64,000 nucleotides of DNA from Ciborinia camelliae (taxonomy: Eukaryota; Ascomycota; Leotiomycetes; Helotiales; Sclerotiniaceae), in contig JANPYM010000001.1 of the NCBI GenBank assembly GCA_025890175.1, positions 213,187-277,186 on the forward strand, written 5' to 3'. The notes below the pieces were generated by a model. That model worked only from the letters and a program-made list of their open reading frames with translations. It made no database searches and was not told the origin of the DNA. A program made the translations under genes and the position numbers. Position 1 is the stretch's first letter; each line of letters begins with the position of its first letter. Positions 21,882-33,206 of the stretch are shown here, one piece after another.

Positions 21882-22571
21882 GATATAGATATAGAAAATA
21901 CCAACTCGATTCCATCTAAACACAATCTAGATACGCTCTTTTTAAGGCCCTTGCGTAATTATATTTAGACTTTATAGCGTGATTTAAGAGACAGCTTATA
22001 AATTGACATGTCTAATCACCGGGGCATATAAAAGGAAAAGTAGATATCTTAAAATACGTGAGCTAACTCGTATATTCGAGGGATATATGACAATATTTCT
22101 GTTTCCATTATTATCTGGTAGGTTTACACTGATCGATAAGATGAAGCTTAAAACTGCCTCAATTGCAATCGATATAACTTGAATTAGCCACAGCTTACCC
22201 TTCGACGTACAGTCAGTAGCGCATTAAGAAGCGCTCAAACCATTTCAAGAGCCGCTTTAACCCAATCCCGGCGCCGCTTTACCAAATCCCCGACGTACCG
22301 AAACGACCACCTCAAAAAAGATACCAGGTAGCTTGGTTGCTATTGATTGATTAATGAGCCTTCAAGATTGTATTGTATTGCATTGCATTGAGAGACCAGC
22401 CAACATAGATAAGATACCTCGAGATAGGAAATGTGGCCGCAGATTCTCGACGACGAATTTTCCTGATAGAGATTTTTTGGACGCGAAAACGAGAAAGAGA
22501 AAGAGAAGTTTCGATATAAGGAGGACCTAGCTTTAAAGGCTTCCTTCCCAGCGAGGAATATCTTCTATAAG

Positions 22572-23398
22572 ATGGCAGAGACCCCGTTGGCTTCGCTTTC
22601 TTTGACGCATGTTCATTATGTATGTATAGATGAATAACTCTCTTTTCTCTTTTCTCTTAGATATGATTTGATATGATATGATATAACCTAGTGCATCCAA
22701 AAACAAACACAAATCCAAAAGCTAACCCACGCTCTCCCCAGGACCCCAACGATCCGATATCCTACCTCTGCGCCTGGCTGGCCCTCGTACCCCAAGGCCT
22801 CTGCATCGTATACTTGACGCTAATCTTATCGACGCGAGAAATCGAAATCCTTTTCATGTTCGGGGGACAAATGGGCTGCGAAGCGCTCAACTTCATGCTA
22901 AAACGCCTATTCAAAGAAGCGCGCCCGAAACTGATGCATGGGAAAGGCTACGGGATGCCATCATCGCACGCGCAATTCGTGGCGTTCTTCTCCCTCAGCC
23001 TCGCGCTGTTCTTGCTCTTTCGCCATGTTCCCAAGCGCGCGTCGCCATCGCATACGCCGTTGTCGCTCGGCGCGAGGTGCGCGCTGTCCGGCGTGGCGGT
23101 GGGGAATGCGGGCTTGGTCGCGTGGAGCCGCGTGTATTTGAATTATCATACGCCGAAACAGGTGGTTGTGGGTTGTGTAGCTGGAGCCGGGAGTGCCGTG
23201 GCGTGGTTTGTGATCACGACGGTGGTGCGGAAATCGGGGCTGTTGAGGTGGATTTTGGGTTTGCCCGTCACGAGATTATTTAGGATGAGAGATTTGGTCG
23301 TCGAGGAGGATTTGTGTCAGGCTGGGTGGGAGAAGTGGGAAGTGAAGAATGAGTCTCTACGACCTTCTGTTAATGGCAAGGAAAAGAAATCGAGCTGA
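22572..23398 (+). CDS. cax4: dolichyldiphosphatase (PAP2 family)
   Basis: Two exons, 22572-22619 and 22742-23398. The 122-nt intron has a GTATGT donor, a GCTAACCC branch site and a CCCCAG acceptor, giving 234 aa. The frame continues upstream of exon 2 only without an ATG, and the exon-1 start MAETPLASLSLTHVHY joins naturally to DPNDPISYLCAWLALVPQGL. The PAP2 phosphatase motifs are complete: K70-x6-R77-P78, PSSH (89-92) and S145-R-x5-H152. Four or so hydrophobic segments mark an ER membrane protein. Family knowledge: Cax4/Cwh8 (DOLPP1) removes a phosphate from dolichyl diphosphate on the ER lumenal side, recycling the carrier for N-glycosylation. The exon is noticeably GC-richer than flanking DNA around 22900-23150. 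Function is confident; the exon-1 start is good. Confidence 0.93.
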
Positions 23399-23639
23399 GT
23401 GTGGGTGATTTGTGTCATTTATATGGTCATCTAGGATTCATTACTTCTTTGATATATAGGATATATCATCATCAAACTTATCACCCTTCTCGAATAGATT
23501 TCGATGAACCCTCACAAATTCAACTACTCTAATATTTTAGAGACATCAATCAATATTTTAGAGACATCAATAAATCTCAAAAGATCTATCTATCTTATGG
23601 CTATCTATATAGAAAGAAATAGCTCTTGAATATATTATT

Positions 23640-23930
23640 TAAAACCCATTCAATAAATCTCAAAAAATCCATCCCCCCATCCAACAACTACCATCCAATA
23701 ACTACCATCCCCCCACCTATCCAACAACCACCAACCATCCCCCCATCCAACCACCTACCTAACCATCCATCCATCCATCCAACCACCTATCCATCCAATA
23801 CCCATCCATCCATCCAATAACCATCTCTTCAACACTTAAACACTTCAACACTTAAACACTTAAACACTTCAACACTTAAACACTTAAACACTTAAACACT
23901 TAAACACTCAAACACTCTCATTACAAAATA
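23640..23930. repeat. CCATCC-type and ACACTTAA-type microsatellites
   Basis: CCATCC/CCAAC repeats from about 23665 to 23825 are followed by a run of ACACTTAA and ACACTTCA units to about 23915. Confidence 0.9.
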
Positions 23931-24035
23931 GTTCCCCATACTTCTACATACATACCATAACCATAACCATAACCATACCATACATACCATACACTCACTC
24001 ACTAGCACGATATAACCATAACCATAACCCAACAA

Positions 24036-24095
24036 TAAAGTTCAATAAAGTTCAATAAGTTCAATAAGTTCAATAAGTTCAATAAGTTCAATAAG
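24036..24095. repeat. TTCAATAAG tandem repeat
   Basis: Nine- to ten-base unit TTCAATAA(A)G repeated about six times. Confidence 0.85.
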
Positions 24096-24516
24096 TACAA
24101 CCATAACCCAACAATAAAGTACAACCATACAACCATACAATAAAGTTCTTAAATATATTTCCAATTTCCAAAAAAATTCCCAATATTTTCCTTTTCCGCA
24201 ATAAGCTATTGATATAGATATAGATATTGATAGAGATAGATATAGAGAGGTATGGATGGATATAGATATAGATATGGATAGAGATAGATAGAGATAGATA
24301 TGGATTATATTATATTATATCATATTATCCTTCCGAAGGGGAAGGGGAATGGATTGGATGGATTGGATTGGATGGTTTGGAGTAGATGGATGGATTAGAT
24401 GGAATGGATTGGATGGATTGGATTAGAGATTAGAGTAGGAAGGAGGCTCCTCGAGGATCGCTAATATTAAAGTACCTAGGTAATAAAAAGAAAAGTTGGA
24501 AATGGTATGTATGTAT

Positions 24517-24622
24517 ATACCCTATACCCTATACCCTATACCCTATACCCTGTACCCTATAATCCGTAGTCTGTACCCTATACCCTATACCCTATACCCT
24601 ATACCCTATACCCTATACCCTT
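24517..24622. repeat. interstitial CCCTATA tandem array
   Basis: Seven-base unit CCCTATA repeated about 13 times, interrupted once near 24551-24573 by TGTACCCTATAATCCG-like variants. It resembles telomeric sequence but is flanked by ordinary genomic DNA. Confidence 0.9.
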
Positions 24623-24675
24623 CCAACCTCCGTATATTTCCCTCATGGCAAGGCAACTTAGGCAAGCCTCTAATC

Positions 24676-24742
24676 AGAAATCAGAAATCAGAAATCAGAA
24701 ATCCGAAATCAGAAATCCGAAATCAGAAATCAGAAATCCGAA
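24676..24742. repeat. ATCAGAA/ATCCGAA tandem repeat
   Basis: Seven-base units ATCAGAA and ATCCGAA alternate over about 65 bp. Confidence 0.9.
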
Positions 24743-24944
24743 AAGAACCTTAAGAAGAACCCAGAAGAACTTTAGCAAAACCCAAACCCCTCAGAAACCG
24801 TGAACCAAACATCATGGGTATATATATATATTCAATTATACGTAAACGACCTCACGACCTCACGACCCATCTACCCAACCAATCCCCATGAGCTGTATAA
24901 ACTTCTTTTCTTTCCTTTCCTTTCCTTTGCCCTTACCTCTCCAT

Positions 24945-25245
24945 CTCCATCCATCCATCCACCCATCCATCCATCCACCCATCCATCCACCCATCCATCC
25001 ATCCATCCATCCACCCATCCATCCATCCATCCATCCACCCATACAAACCTTGGAAAAGAAAGGAAAAGAAAGAAAGGAAAAGGAAGAGAAGAGAGAAGGA
25101 CAAGAAAAGAAAGGAAAGGAAGGAAGGACAAGAGAAAAAGAAACAAACTTCCACCCATCCCATCCCTTTTCCTCTCCCCTTCTCTTCCCTCTCCATCTAT
25201 CTATCCATCCACCCATCCATCCATACAAAGGAAAGGAAAAGAAAG
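24945..25245. repeat. CCAT/CCAC and GGAAAAGAA low-complexity tract
   Basis: Pyrimidine-rich CCATCCATCC and CCACCCATCC runs (24945-25040) are followed by purine-rich GGAAAAGAAAG sequence and a second copy of the same arrangement to about 25245, a direct repeat of tract types. Confidence 0.85.
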
Positions 25246-25399
25246 GAAAAGAAGGCAACGCTATACAACTATACAACACAACTGAACCCCACCTAGCAAA
25301 TTGAGAATAAAAGAATAAACCCCTCCCTTCCCCTTCCCCTTCCCCTTCCCATTCCCCTCTTCCCCTCCCCTTCCATCCCCACCCCCTCTCCCCAAAAAT

Positions 25400-28300
25400 C
25401 TAAACCTCCAATCTCGAATTTTTCCTAAACAATCTCTTCGTCCCCCCCACCTTATCCATCTCGCCCAAACTCTTTCGATGAACCCCACTTCCACTTCCAC
25501 CACCACTTCCACCACCACCACCACCACCCCTCCGTTTCTCCTTCTCCTTCTCCCTCTCCCTCTCCTTCCCCCTCTCCTTCTCCGCACTAGCCATCAAAAC
25601 CTTCTCCTTGATCCCCTCTACCCAATCCCGATCTTTCTGATCCAATTCCTTTTGTTTCCCTCTTGGTCCCGCGAGACCCAACGAAGTATCTTCCTCATTT
25701 GCATTCCCCATCCCATTCGCATTCCCATTCCCATTCCCCATCCCATTCCCCATCCCATTCCCACTCCCACCCCCATTCCCACTCCAATCCAATCTCGACG
25801 AACTTCTCGACGCCGTCGACGAAGGAGTTTGATTCATCTCCGGTCCACGTTGAACATCCGCCAACGGTGTCGTGGGAAGAGGGGGAACCGCATCGGAAGA
25901 AGAGAATGTGGATTTGCGAGTTTTGCGAATCCCAAGGGATGTTCCCGGGCGATCAACAGCCGTGGATGGACGAACCCCCATGGCAGAAACGGATCGAGGT
26001 GCAGGGGTAGCACGAACAGCTCCAGGGGTCGTGCGACCACCATCACGAACCATCGAACCACCCGATGGAATCCGTGCTGGTAAATCTTGCACCTCAACTT
26101 TATCATTATCAACCGGGGCTCGACGTCCATGATGACTTGCGTATTCTTTGAGGTATTCTCCAAGATCGGCCCAACCACCTCCAACACGTACCATGACTCT
26201 CTCACCCTTCTCACCTACCAATCGAACAAATAATTTGATAGGTTTCTCACCACTAGAGCGAGATAGATGATAAACCTTAATTTCAGGATTTCCATTTTGA
26301 GGTCGGTGACGTGGGGTACCACTCTTTGCATAAGCCGGGGCCAGTGTAAAGGATGGTGTTGGTGCACGTAAACTACCAATTGAAGATTGTGAGCGAACCG
26401 TGGGCATCGAAGGAGTAACCGAGCGACGAGGTTTTCGAGGACGAATTCCTTTAGTATTTGCTTTTTCTTCTGGCTCAGAGCGAAGACGGATATGAGCTGG
26501 AATCGATTGAAGTAAGCAACTGATTTGTTGTTGCAATTGATCATCACTATGGCTGCTAACAGGAGATGCGGGGATAGATTCAAGTACATTGACATCATGA
26601 AGGAAGGAAGCATCGGGCGTAGATACCAAATGAGAAAAGTCAGGACTTTCGAGAAGTTTAGGAGGTCGACGAGCAGATCTGGTTGGAACTCCAGGTGGTG
26701 AACCAGGTGGAGTATGATCATACTTTTGTAGATCTGGTGACCGTTTTCGAGGTGGGAGGGGTGAATCCTCAAATGTTACTGCAGATGCGCCATCGGAGTC
26801 TTGATCGATGGAACTTGTGGCAACCACTGATGTCGTTTTAGATTGACATCGATCCGAGAGTGAATCATCTGAAATATCACTATCACGAGATTCATTTTCA
26901 TGAATGTTATCGACCATGATAGAAGGTCTGCTTGGTTCCATTTGAACATCTAAAAGATCGAATTCCATCCCATCAGGGTCAAAACGTTGAACGCTCTCAG
27001 ATGCTCCATCACTACTAGCGATGTTGGAGGTGTGAGCATCGGTAGGTAGGTGAGAAGATTTGGTAGATGAATTTGTTGACCTCAAACTGCTGGAATCCAC
27101 ATTCCCATGCTGTAACTCTATGTGGGATGAAGAAATACCAAGCTGTTGTGCTAATGCGATACTGGAAGCCGGTGCACTTAAAATAGATCCATCCTTTGAA
27201 GGATGGGAAGAATTCTTGCAGACCAATGGTTCTGGTCCAAGAACAAGTGGTGAGCTCGAACTACGGAATCTTGCCAATCCAGATCTTGCCGGTGACTTTA
27301 GGGGAGGACTTGGGAACTTATCAAGAATCATCGATGATGGTCGTATTGAGATCTTGGGACTTACAGTCTGTTTGTTATCATTAAGAGTTTTTGGTGATTC
27401 ATCATTTGAAAAGGTACGCCTTAAAGCATTTGCAAAAGTATGTCCAAATTTGGGAATTTTGGAAATGCTCCTGACGCTAGTCGAGCGAGTCAGAGGGGTA
27501 TATATATGCTCATTGCAAGCTGATTTTGGTGTGATCGGCCCATGGTGTAATAATGGTGATGGAGTTTGAGGAGATGGGATTTTCGAAATTGAAATTTGGG
27601 TGGGTTCATTAATTTGGACTTGACCCGTGCGTAAATTTTCTGTTTTCTCTGGTGTAGAAAGTTTTCCATCCAAGCTTCCAATAGCTTGTTGAAGGGGATG
27701 AGTAGATTCCTCCTCATGAAAATCATCCTCGACAGGTATTGACACGCCACGAGACCCTTCATGGTTCGTTTCGGTTTTTGGGGTTTCGACCTCTTTATTC
27801 TGATCCACCAAGTCCACACAATTTTTGCATTCCGATCCAGCAGAAACCTCGGCATCTTCCACTCGTGGAGCGTCTTTTTTCACCACTGGTGAAGTGATAA
27901 TCGCCGCTAGTTCACCGTCTGTAATTTTACGATCGGCTGCAACGATCCATTCACCATAATTCCGTTCGAGATTTTCCATTCGATCCAACCAACTATCGGG
28001 AAGAGTATCCACCCTCCCCTCCAAAGTATCCAGCATGTAATCCAGATCTCTGCCAAGAATTGTAACCTTGGCTTGTAAAACATTTTTCATAACTTCGAAA
28101 GTTTGACGTGAAAGAACCGTATTCGCCATTTCGCCAGAACCATTGATATGTGCGCCGGGTATTTTAATCGCCTGCCATCCCGAATTTAACGCCATCTCCG
28201 CATCATACAACCCAAGTAGCAATGGTGGTACCCTTCGAAGTACCGACAGACGAATCCCCCATATATCCATCAGACGTGTCAATTTTGCCAAATTCGGTAA

Positions 28301-28960
28301 TGCCTGCAATACCGTGGCGGTCACTATCGCAGTGAAATCATCCATAACTGCGTACGAGGAAAGGAAAGCCGGCATGGCAATTTTCGAAGAGGAAGAAGAA
28401 GGTCGGGAATTCGCCGAAAAGTGCGTATCCAAAACCTGTTGTTTGATTTCCTCCACCTTCAAATCATCCATGCCTTCTTCAATTTCTTCGATTCGATCCT
28501 CATATCGCATCACCTCCTCGAATAAAAGACTCCCACAATACTCCGGCTTAATATCATCTTCATTGTGCTGTGAATCCTTTTGTGAATCTAATTTTGGTGG
28601 CGACAGTTTTATCCTCTTCGAGGCTGGAACTTCGAAACCTGATGATCCTCCAGTTTGCGGCCATGGCCAATCTGATAATTCTTCCAACCATTCTAGGACT
28701 TTCTGTGATGCTAGAGTTGCTCTGATACCGAATGCTCGATCCGCCGGAGAAGCAGCTTCAATGCTCGCTTTTAATTTGCCCGTTGGGGAAGTGAAAGCTT
28801 GGAGGGTGGTGGCAGGGGTGAGGTCGGAGAGAAGATCATCTGAAACGTATGATCGACTTGAGGATCGTGTTGGTGATCTTCCTTTTGAAGAAGATCTTGG
28901 GTGTAGCATTGGAGGAGCGAGCCTCGGAGCCGTAGGTGTCATGACCGGTGTACTCTCCAT
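25400..28960 (-). CDS. kar9: Kar9-family spindle-positioning / karyogamy protein
   Basis: A single 1186-codon frame from the ATG at 28960 to TAG at 25400. The N-terminal third matches the Kar9 domain as I know it, with LEWLEELSDWPWP, LARLMDIW-like helices and GRDLDYMLDTLEGRVDTLPD. The C-terminal part is long, disordered and rich in S, P, T and basic residues. Two SKIP motifs (S459-P462 and S500-P503) in basic surroundings fit the SxIP signal that docks proteins on EB1/Bim1 at microtubule plus ends. A Gly/Asn repeat and a Lys/Glu-rich stretch occur near the end. Family knowledge: Kar9 links Bim1 on cytoplasmic microtubules to myosin V to orient spindles and move nuclei. The 5' UTR region upstream contains no coding frame. 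The assignment is confident. Confidence 0.92.
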   Translation of the reverse strand: MESTPVMTPTAPRLAPPMLHPRSSSKGRSPTRSSSRSYVSDDLLSDLTPATTLQAFTSPTGKLKASIEAASPADRAFGIRATLASQKVLEWLEELSDWPWPQTGGSSGFEVPASKRIKLSPPKLDSQKDSQHNEDDIKPEYCGSLLFEEVMRYEDRIEEIEEGMDDLKVEEIKQQVLDTHFSANSRPSSSSSKIAMPAFLSSYAVMDDFTAIVTATVLQALPNLAKLTRLMDIWGIRLSVLRRVPPLLLGLYDAEMALNSGWQAIKIPGAHINGSGEMANTVLSRQTFEVMKNVLQAKVTILGRDLDYMLDTLEGRVDTLPDSWLDRMENLERNYGEWIVAADRKITDGELAAIITSPVVKKDAPRVEDAEVSAGSECKNCVDLVDQNKEVETPKTETNHEGSRGVSIPVEDDFHEEESTHPLQQAIGSLDGKLSTPEKTENLRTGQVQINEPTQISISKIPSPQTPSPLLHHGPITPKSACNEHIYTPLTRSTSVRSISKIPKFGHTFANALRRTFSNDESPKTLNDNKQTVSPKISIRPSSMILDKFPSPPLKSPARSGLARFRSSSSPLVLGPEPLVCKNSSHPSKDGSILSAPASSIALAQQLGISSSHIELQHGNVDSSSLRSTNSSTKSSHLPTDAHTSNIASSDGASESVQRFDPDGMEFDLLDVQMEPSRPSIMVDNIHENESRDSDISDDSLSDRCQSKTTSVVATSSIDQDSDGASAVTFEDSPLPPRKRSPDLQKYDHTPPGSPPGVPTRSARRPPKLLESPDFSHLVSTPDASFLHDVNVLESIPASPVSSHSDDQLQQQISCLLQSIPAHIRLRSEPEEKANTKGIRPRKPRRSVTPSMPTVRSQSSIGSLRAPTPSFTLAPAYAKSGTPRHRPQNGNPEIKVYHLSRSSGEKPIKLFVRLVGEKGERVMVRVGGGWADLGEYLKEYASHHGRRAPVDNDKVEVQDLPARIPSGGSMVRDGGRTTPGAVRATPAPRSVSAMGVRPSTAVDRPGTSLGIRKTRKSTFSSSDAVPPLPTTPLADVQRGPEMNQTPSSTASRSSSRLDWSGNGGGSGNGMGNGMGNGNGNANGMGNANEEDTSLGLAGPRGKQKELDQKDRDWVEGIKEKVLMASAEKERGKEREREKEKEKRRGGGGGGGSGGGSGSGVHRKSLGEMDKVGGTKRLFRKNSRLEV

Positions 28961-31846
28961 GGTTGATATCGTTCAATGATTAGTATTTTGATGAAAGAGT
29001 AAATCGCAGTCGCATTTCTCAAAAAGACCTTAAAAGAGTGATGGTCCAAAAGTATAAGAGGGATCAAAACATAATAATTGAATACAAGAGAGAAGGTGAG
29101 AGGTGATGCAAGCTGTTTCGAGTGATGCCGTCTTACAGGCTTCTCCGTCTGTCGTTCAAGGCGGTTGCGTGCATGATTATTAGGTGGGTCGTGGTTACAG
29201 AGCTGTCTTGAACGCCGCACCATGCAGAAAAGACTACAAGTACGTCCACGGGTATAGAGGATGTTCTGTTTGTGATCTCGTTCCTTCTCGATGGAGATTT
29301 TGAGTTTTTTTTTTGGGGTTCTTGTCCTTTGATGGATCGAAAGTTTTCGGTAGTTCAAGGAATACGGTAAAGAGTGTAATGAATCGAATAGAATGTTGAT
29401 GATAGCATATGGAATGATTGATATTGATCTGTAGGTACCTAGGGAGGTACGGTAGCTAATAAGCTATAGGTTGAATTAAATGCGCAAGTCACGTAGGTGC
29501 AGTGCAAGTGCAAAAGAGTCGAGTGAATTGGATGAATTGGATGAATTGAGTAAAAATCGAGTCAAAATCGAGTCTAGTAGGTATAGGTAAATATAAACCG
29601 AGTCTAGTAGGTATAGGTAAATATAAATCGAGTCAATTGAGGATAAAAACGGATGATGAGAGGAAGCAGAAGGTAGGTAGGTAAGAAGAAACAAAAGATG
29701 AATGGATAATTGATTGGAATAAGAAGACCATGGGTAAATCTTCCAATGTGTTGAAGGGAGATTGGGTAAATTCGCTAGGACAGTATTGCAAGTATTAGAA
29801 TTGGCGATACGATTTTCCAGGGTATTACATGCGCGTCAAATTTCCGCCCAGAATGAAAGCAGGGGAGGAGAATGAAAAATGGCTGGGCAGTGGGGGAGAT
29901 TTTAGGAGCGGTGGATCCTTTTTTCTTCTTTTCCTATTTCCTCTCGCCCGATTGGGTTGCTTTATCTTATTTTTAGATATGAGGAGAGATTGAGAAATTG
30001 AGAAATCGATGTGGTAAATTTGAAATTGCAGGTCATGGTGGAAAACTTTATTCATACCTTACTAGGCTACTAGGCTCCCAGGTACCGTACCTACCGGTTG
30101 CATTGGAGATGGCCCTGGATTGGAGGGATACATTGATTGATATAAACCTTTTTTGAAGATATACTTTTTATCAATCTCGATGGGTACTCGAATATGAGGT
30201 ACCGTAACCTCCAGCTATCTAAGTGATATCAGATCTTGCCATGTCATACCTTACACATACTATACTATACTTACACACATACTTCAAATGACAGCTTTCA
30301 ATTCATTCCCGAAATCTTCCTATTTCTATTCCTACGTATTCCGTACATTTGACAGATACTTCACCTCGCACAATCCATCAACCAATCAATGGCCAAAAGC
30401 TTGACCTATGGAGTACCGATATCTGGATCTCCATCTCCGGTCCATATCTGTGAAACGTTTGTGAATCCATGATTCATCCACCGATCCATTATCCATCATA
30501 TATCATACATCATACCAACCAACCTACGTACATACGTACCTCAAGCTCGTACCTTTGTGAGAGCCCTGAAGATCCCTTAGACTTCAATGCTTCGATGCTT
30601 TAATCCATCCATCCATCCATTATCCATCCCACCAATCTCTCCACAACCCACTCTACACCCTACATTCTACACCCTACACAGAATCCACAATCCGCCACAC
30701 CATCCACAAGGTCATCCACAATCCCACCATCATCCCACCCCACCCAAGAAAAAACCACGAGGGCATCCTAGACATCTACCTAGGTACTGTAAGGTCGGGA
30801 GTTTTGGAGTTTTGGATTTGTATTAAGTGGGAAAGGGATAATTATGATTTTATTCTTTACTAGCTAAAATAGATGTTTTATACTAACCGAATAAAAGAAT
30901 GATTATGTAATGATTACTAATCATTCCTGCCTTCACAGTAGGTGCAAATAATACTCCATACAAGTAACCTAACCATCAACCCATCAACCATCAACCATAA
31001 CCATAACCATAACCACAACCATCAACCACAACCACAACCACAAAGATTAATCTTCTTTCACCCATCAGATCAAATCAATATCATTTGAGAAACCAGACCA
31101 GACCAGGCCAGGCCAGACCAGCCGGATGATGAATAATGAATAATGAATAATGAATAATAAATAGGAGAGTGGATCTACTTGTTTGCATAATTGCGGTGTC
31201 GAGATAGGATGAGAGTTTGGTTGGGTTTGGAGAGGAGAGGAGAGGAGAGGAGAGAAGAGGCGAGAAAAGGCAGGTTTAACTTAACGGTGAGTGGGAAAAA
31301 AAAGGTAGGTAGATAGGTAGATAGGTAGATAGATAGGTGGATAGGTAGGTAGATAGGTAGATATTGATATATTGAGGATGATCAATCGGAGCTGGAGTCA
31401 TGAATTAAATTGAATTGATTTTATTTTATTTTATTTTTGATAGATATATATATACATAGATAATACATAGGTAGACACCTAAAGTAGAGGATATAGCAAT
31501 GGTAGAAAGGAAGGATATCAAATCAAATTATATTATATCAATTCATCACCTAGATATCTACCTTACCCAGTATTTACGACCTACCTATTATAAGTTATCC
31601 CATAATAATTGGAATACGTACTATCAATATAATATGAGGTAGTATCTATCTATCTATATATTTCCCTATAATCATTTCATATCACATCACAACGAACAAA
31701 CAAACAAACGAATGAACTCTCGCTCTATCCCTCCCATGCATCTTCATCTATCTCGATTCTCCATCTCGATTCTCCATCTTCATCTACCTACCCATCTACA
31801 TACCCATCAACCCAAGCCAGGTACCTACCTACCTAACTTATAACTT

Positions 31847-32057
31847 ACAACCTCCACAACCTCCACAACCTCCACAACCTCCACAACCTCCACAACCTCC
31901 ACAACCTCCACAACCTCCACAACCTCCACAACCTCCACAACCTCCACAACCTCCACAACCTCCACAACCTCCACAACCTCCACAACCTCCACAACCTCCA
32001 CAACCTCCACAACCTCCACAACCTCCACAACCTCCACAACCTCCACAACCTCCACAA
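31847..32057. repeat. 9-bp minisatellite CTCCACAAC, about 23 copies
   Basis: A nearly perfect array of CTCCACAAC. Being in register, it gives long open frames of Val-Val-Glu or Leu-Trp-Arg repeats on the minus strand, which are not taken as genes. Confidence 0.95.
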
Positions 32058-32076
32058 GCCTACACTATGTACTGGT

Positions 32077-32191
32077 AACCTTCCACCTAACCTTCCACCT
32101 AACCTTCCACCTAACCTTCCACCTAACCTTCCACCTAACCTTCCACCTAACCTTCCACCTAACCTTCCACCTAACCTTCCACCTAACCTTC
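32077..32191. repeat. 12-bp minisatellite CCTTCCACCTAA, about 9 copies
   Basis: A near-perfect 12-bp array only about 20 bp from the 9-bp minisatellite, sharing the CCACCT/CTCCAC theme. Confidence 0.95.
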
Positions 32192-32227
32192 CACAAACAT
32201 ACACACCACACATCAGACGATCAATCC

Positions 32228-32299
32228 CGATCCAAATCCAAATCCAAATCCAAATCCAAATCCCGATCCAAATCCAAATCCAGATCCAAATCCAAATTA
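32228..32299. repeat. CCAAAT hexanucleotide repeat
   Basis: Unit CCAAAT with occasional CCCGAT/CCAGAT variants over about 70 bp. Confidence 0.9.
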
Positions 32300-33206
32300 A
32301 TCTACACCCACTTGCTCAATTTTTCTTTCTTATCTACCTACCTACTCACCTCCCTACCTATCTACCTATCTACCTATCTATCTACCTACTCACCTCCCTA
32401 CCTACCTCCCTACCTATCTACCTACTCACCTAAAATCCAATCCCCAAAATCCGAAACCCATCCATCTATCTATCTATCTATCTTTCTTTATAGTCTTTAT
32501 AGGTTAGGTACCCAAGTAAGTACCCATCCATCCATCCATCCAAACTATATATTCATATTCATATATATATTTTATATATATATTTCGAGAAGAAAATTAA
32601 ATAAGATGAGGTGAGATAATTAAGATAAGATGAGAGGGGATGAGAGGGGATGAAATAAAATGAAATAAAATAAGCGCAACACTTGACTTCAGGATGAGCA
32701 TTAATAGCATTAGTATAATTAAGTTAATGGATAGAATGTCCCAATACTGCCGGGAGAATATACTTTACTATGTGCGTGACAGTAACAATGACACTCCCGT
32801 ACCACGGAATCCTTTACTTCATTATTCATCATCATTCATCATCATCATTCATATTTACAATAACAATTTAATTCTCTCTCTCTCTCTCCTATCCTATCCT
32901 ATTCTCTCCTTTCATCCCTATCCTATCCTTACCCCATCCCATCCCTCCTCCACCACACCACTACCCCCATCCCATCCCCATCCTCACTCTCTACGAACCA
33001 CACCATGATACCCAACCCAACCCAACCCAACCCAACTTACTACCAATCCATACCAATCCACCAATCCACCAATCCACCATACCAATCCATACCAAACCAA
33101 ACCAAACCAAACCGCGTATCCCACCCCACATCCCCCATCCCCCATCCCATCTAAACATCATACATACGATTTCTCGCTTCGAGGGCCCCTTTGATAGCTA
33201 AATGAA

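Larger units (their letters stand above)
20685..22571. other. AT-rich divergent intergenic region with a transposon relic
   Basis: The shared upstream region of the RBR ligase (-) and dolichyldiphosphatase (+) genes. From about 20930 to 22150 it is strongly AT-rich and contains a degenerate inverted-repeat element (21328-21881). Short TTGTATTGCATTG repeats lie near 22370. No gene is seen. Confidence 0.6.
23399..25399. other. 2-kb low-complexity intergenic region
   Basis: Almost entirely simple repeats, listed separately: CCATCC runs, ACACTTAA units, TTCAATAAG units, GATATA units, CCCTATA, ATCAGAA, and CT/GA-rich tracts. Several long open frames here encode only repeat peptides (Pro-Ser-Ile-His and similar) and are not genes. 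Confidence 0.85.
28961..33206. other. 4.2-kb repeat-rich intergenic region
   Basis: Upstream of Kar9 (-) and downstream of the transhydrogenase (-). A roughly 33-bp unit containing GAGTCTAGTAGGTATAGG occurs twice near 29570-29630. The rest includes CCATC, GGTAGATA and ACCATA runs and two large minisatellites (31847-32191). No gene was recognised; open frames here are repeat peptides or fragments. Confidence 0.7.

Noticed and set aside
22691..22741. Start of the dolichyldiphosphatase at a GTG at 22691
   Set aside because: Not a usable eukaryotic start. The stretch has a branch site and CCCCAG acceptor, and an upstream ATG exon at 22572 joins perfectly.
23640..23930. CRISPR-like array
   Set aside because: The units are contiguous short tandem repeats without unique spacers, in a eukaryotic genome.
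24517..24622. Telomere
   Set aside because: CCCTATA is not the usual fungal unit and ordinary DNA with genes lies on both sides.
24860..25304. Open frames of 85-161 codons on both strands
   Set aside because: They translate CCAT/GGAAAG repeats into Pro-Ser-Ile-His or Gly-Trp-Met-Asp strings; microsatellite artefacts.
25478..26772. Plus- and minus-strand frames of 115-201 codons overlapping the Kar9 gene
   Set aside because: Shadows of the 1186-codon Kar9 frame with repetitive composition and no domain.
31825..32213. Minus-strand frames of 76 and 122 codons
   Set aside because: Pure translations of the 9-bp and 12-bp minisatellites.
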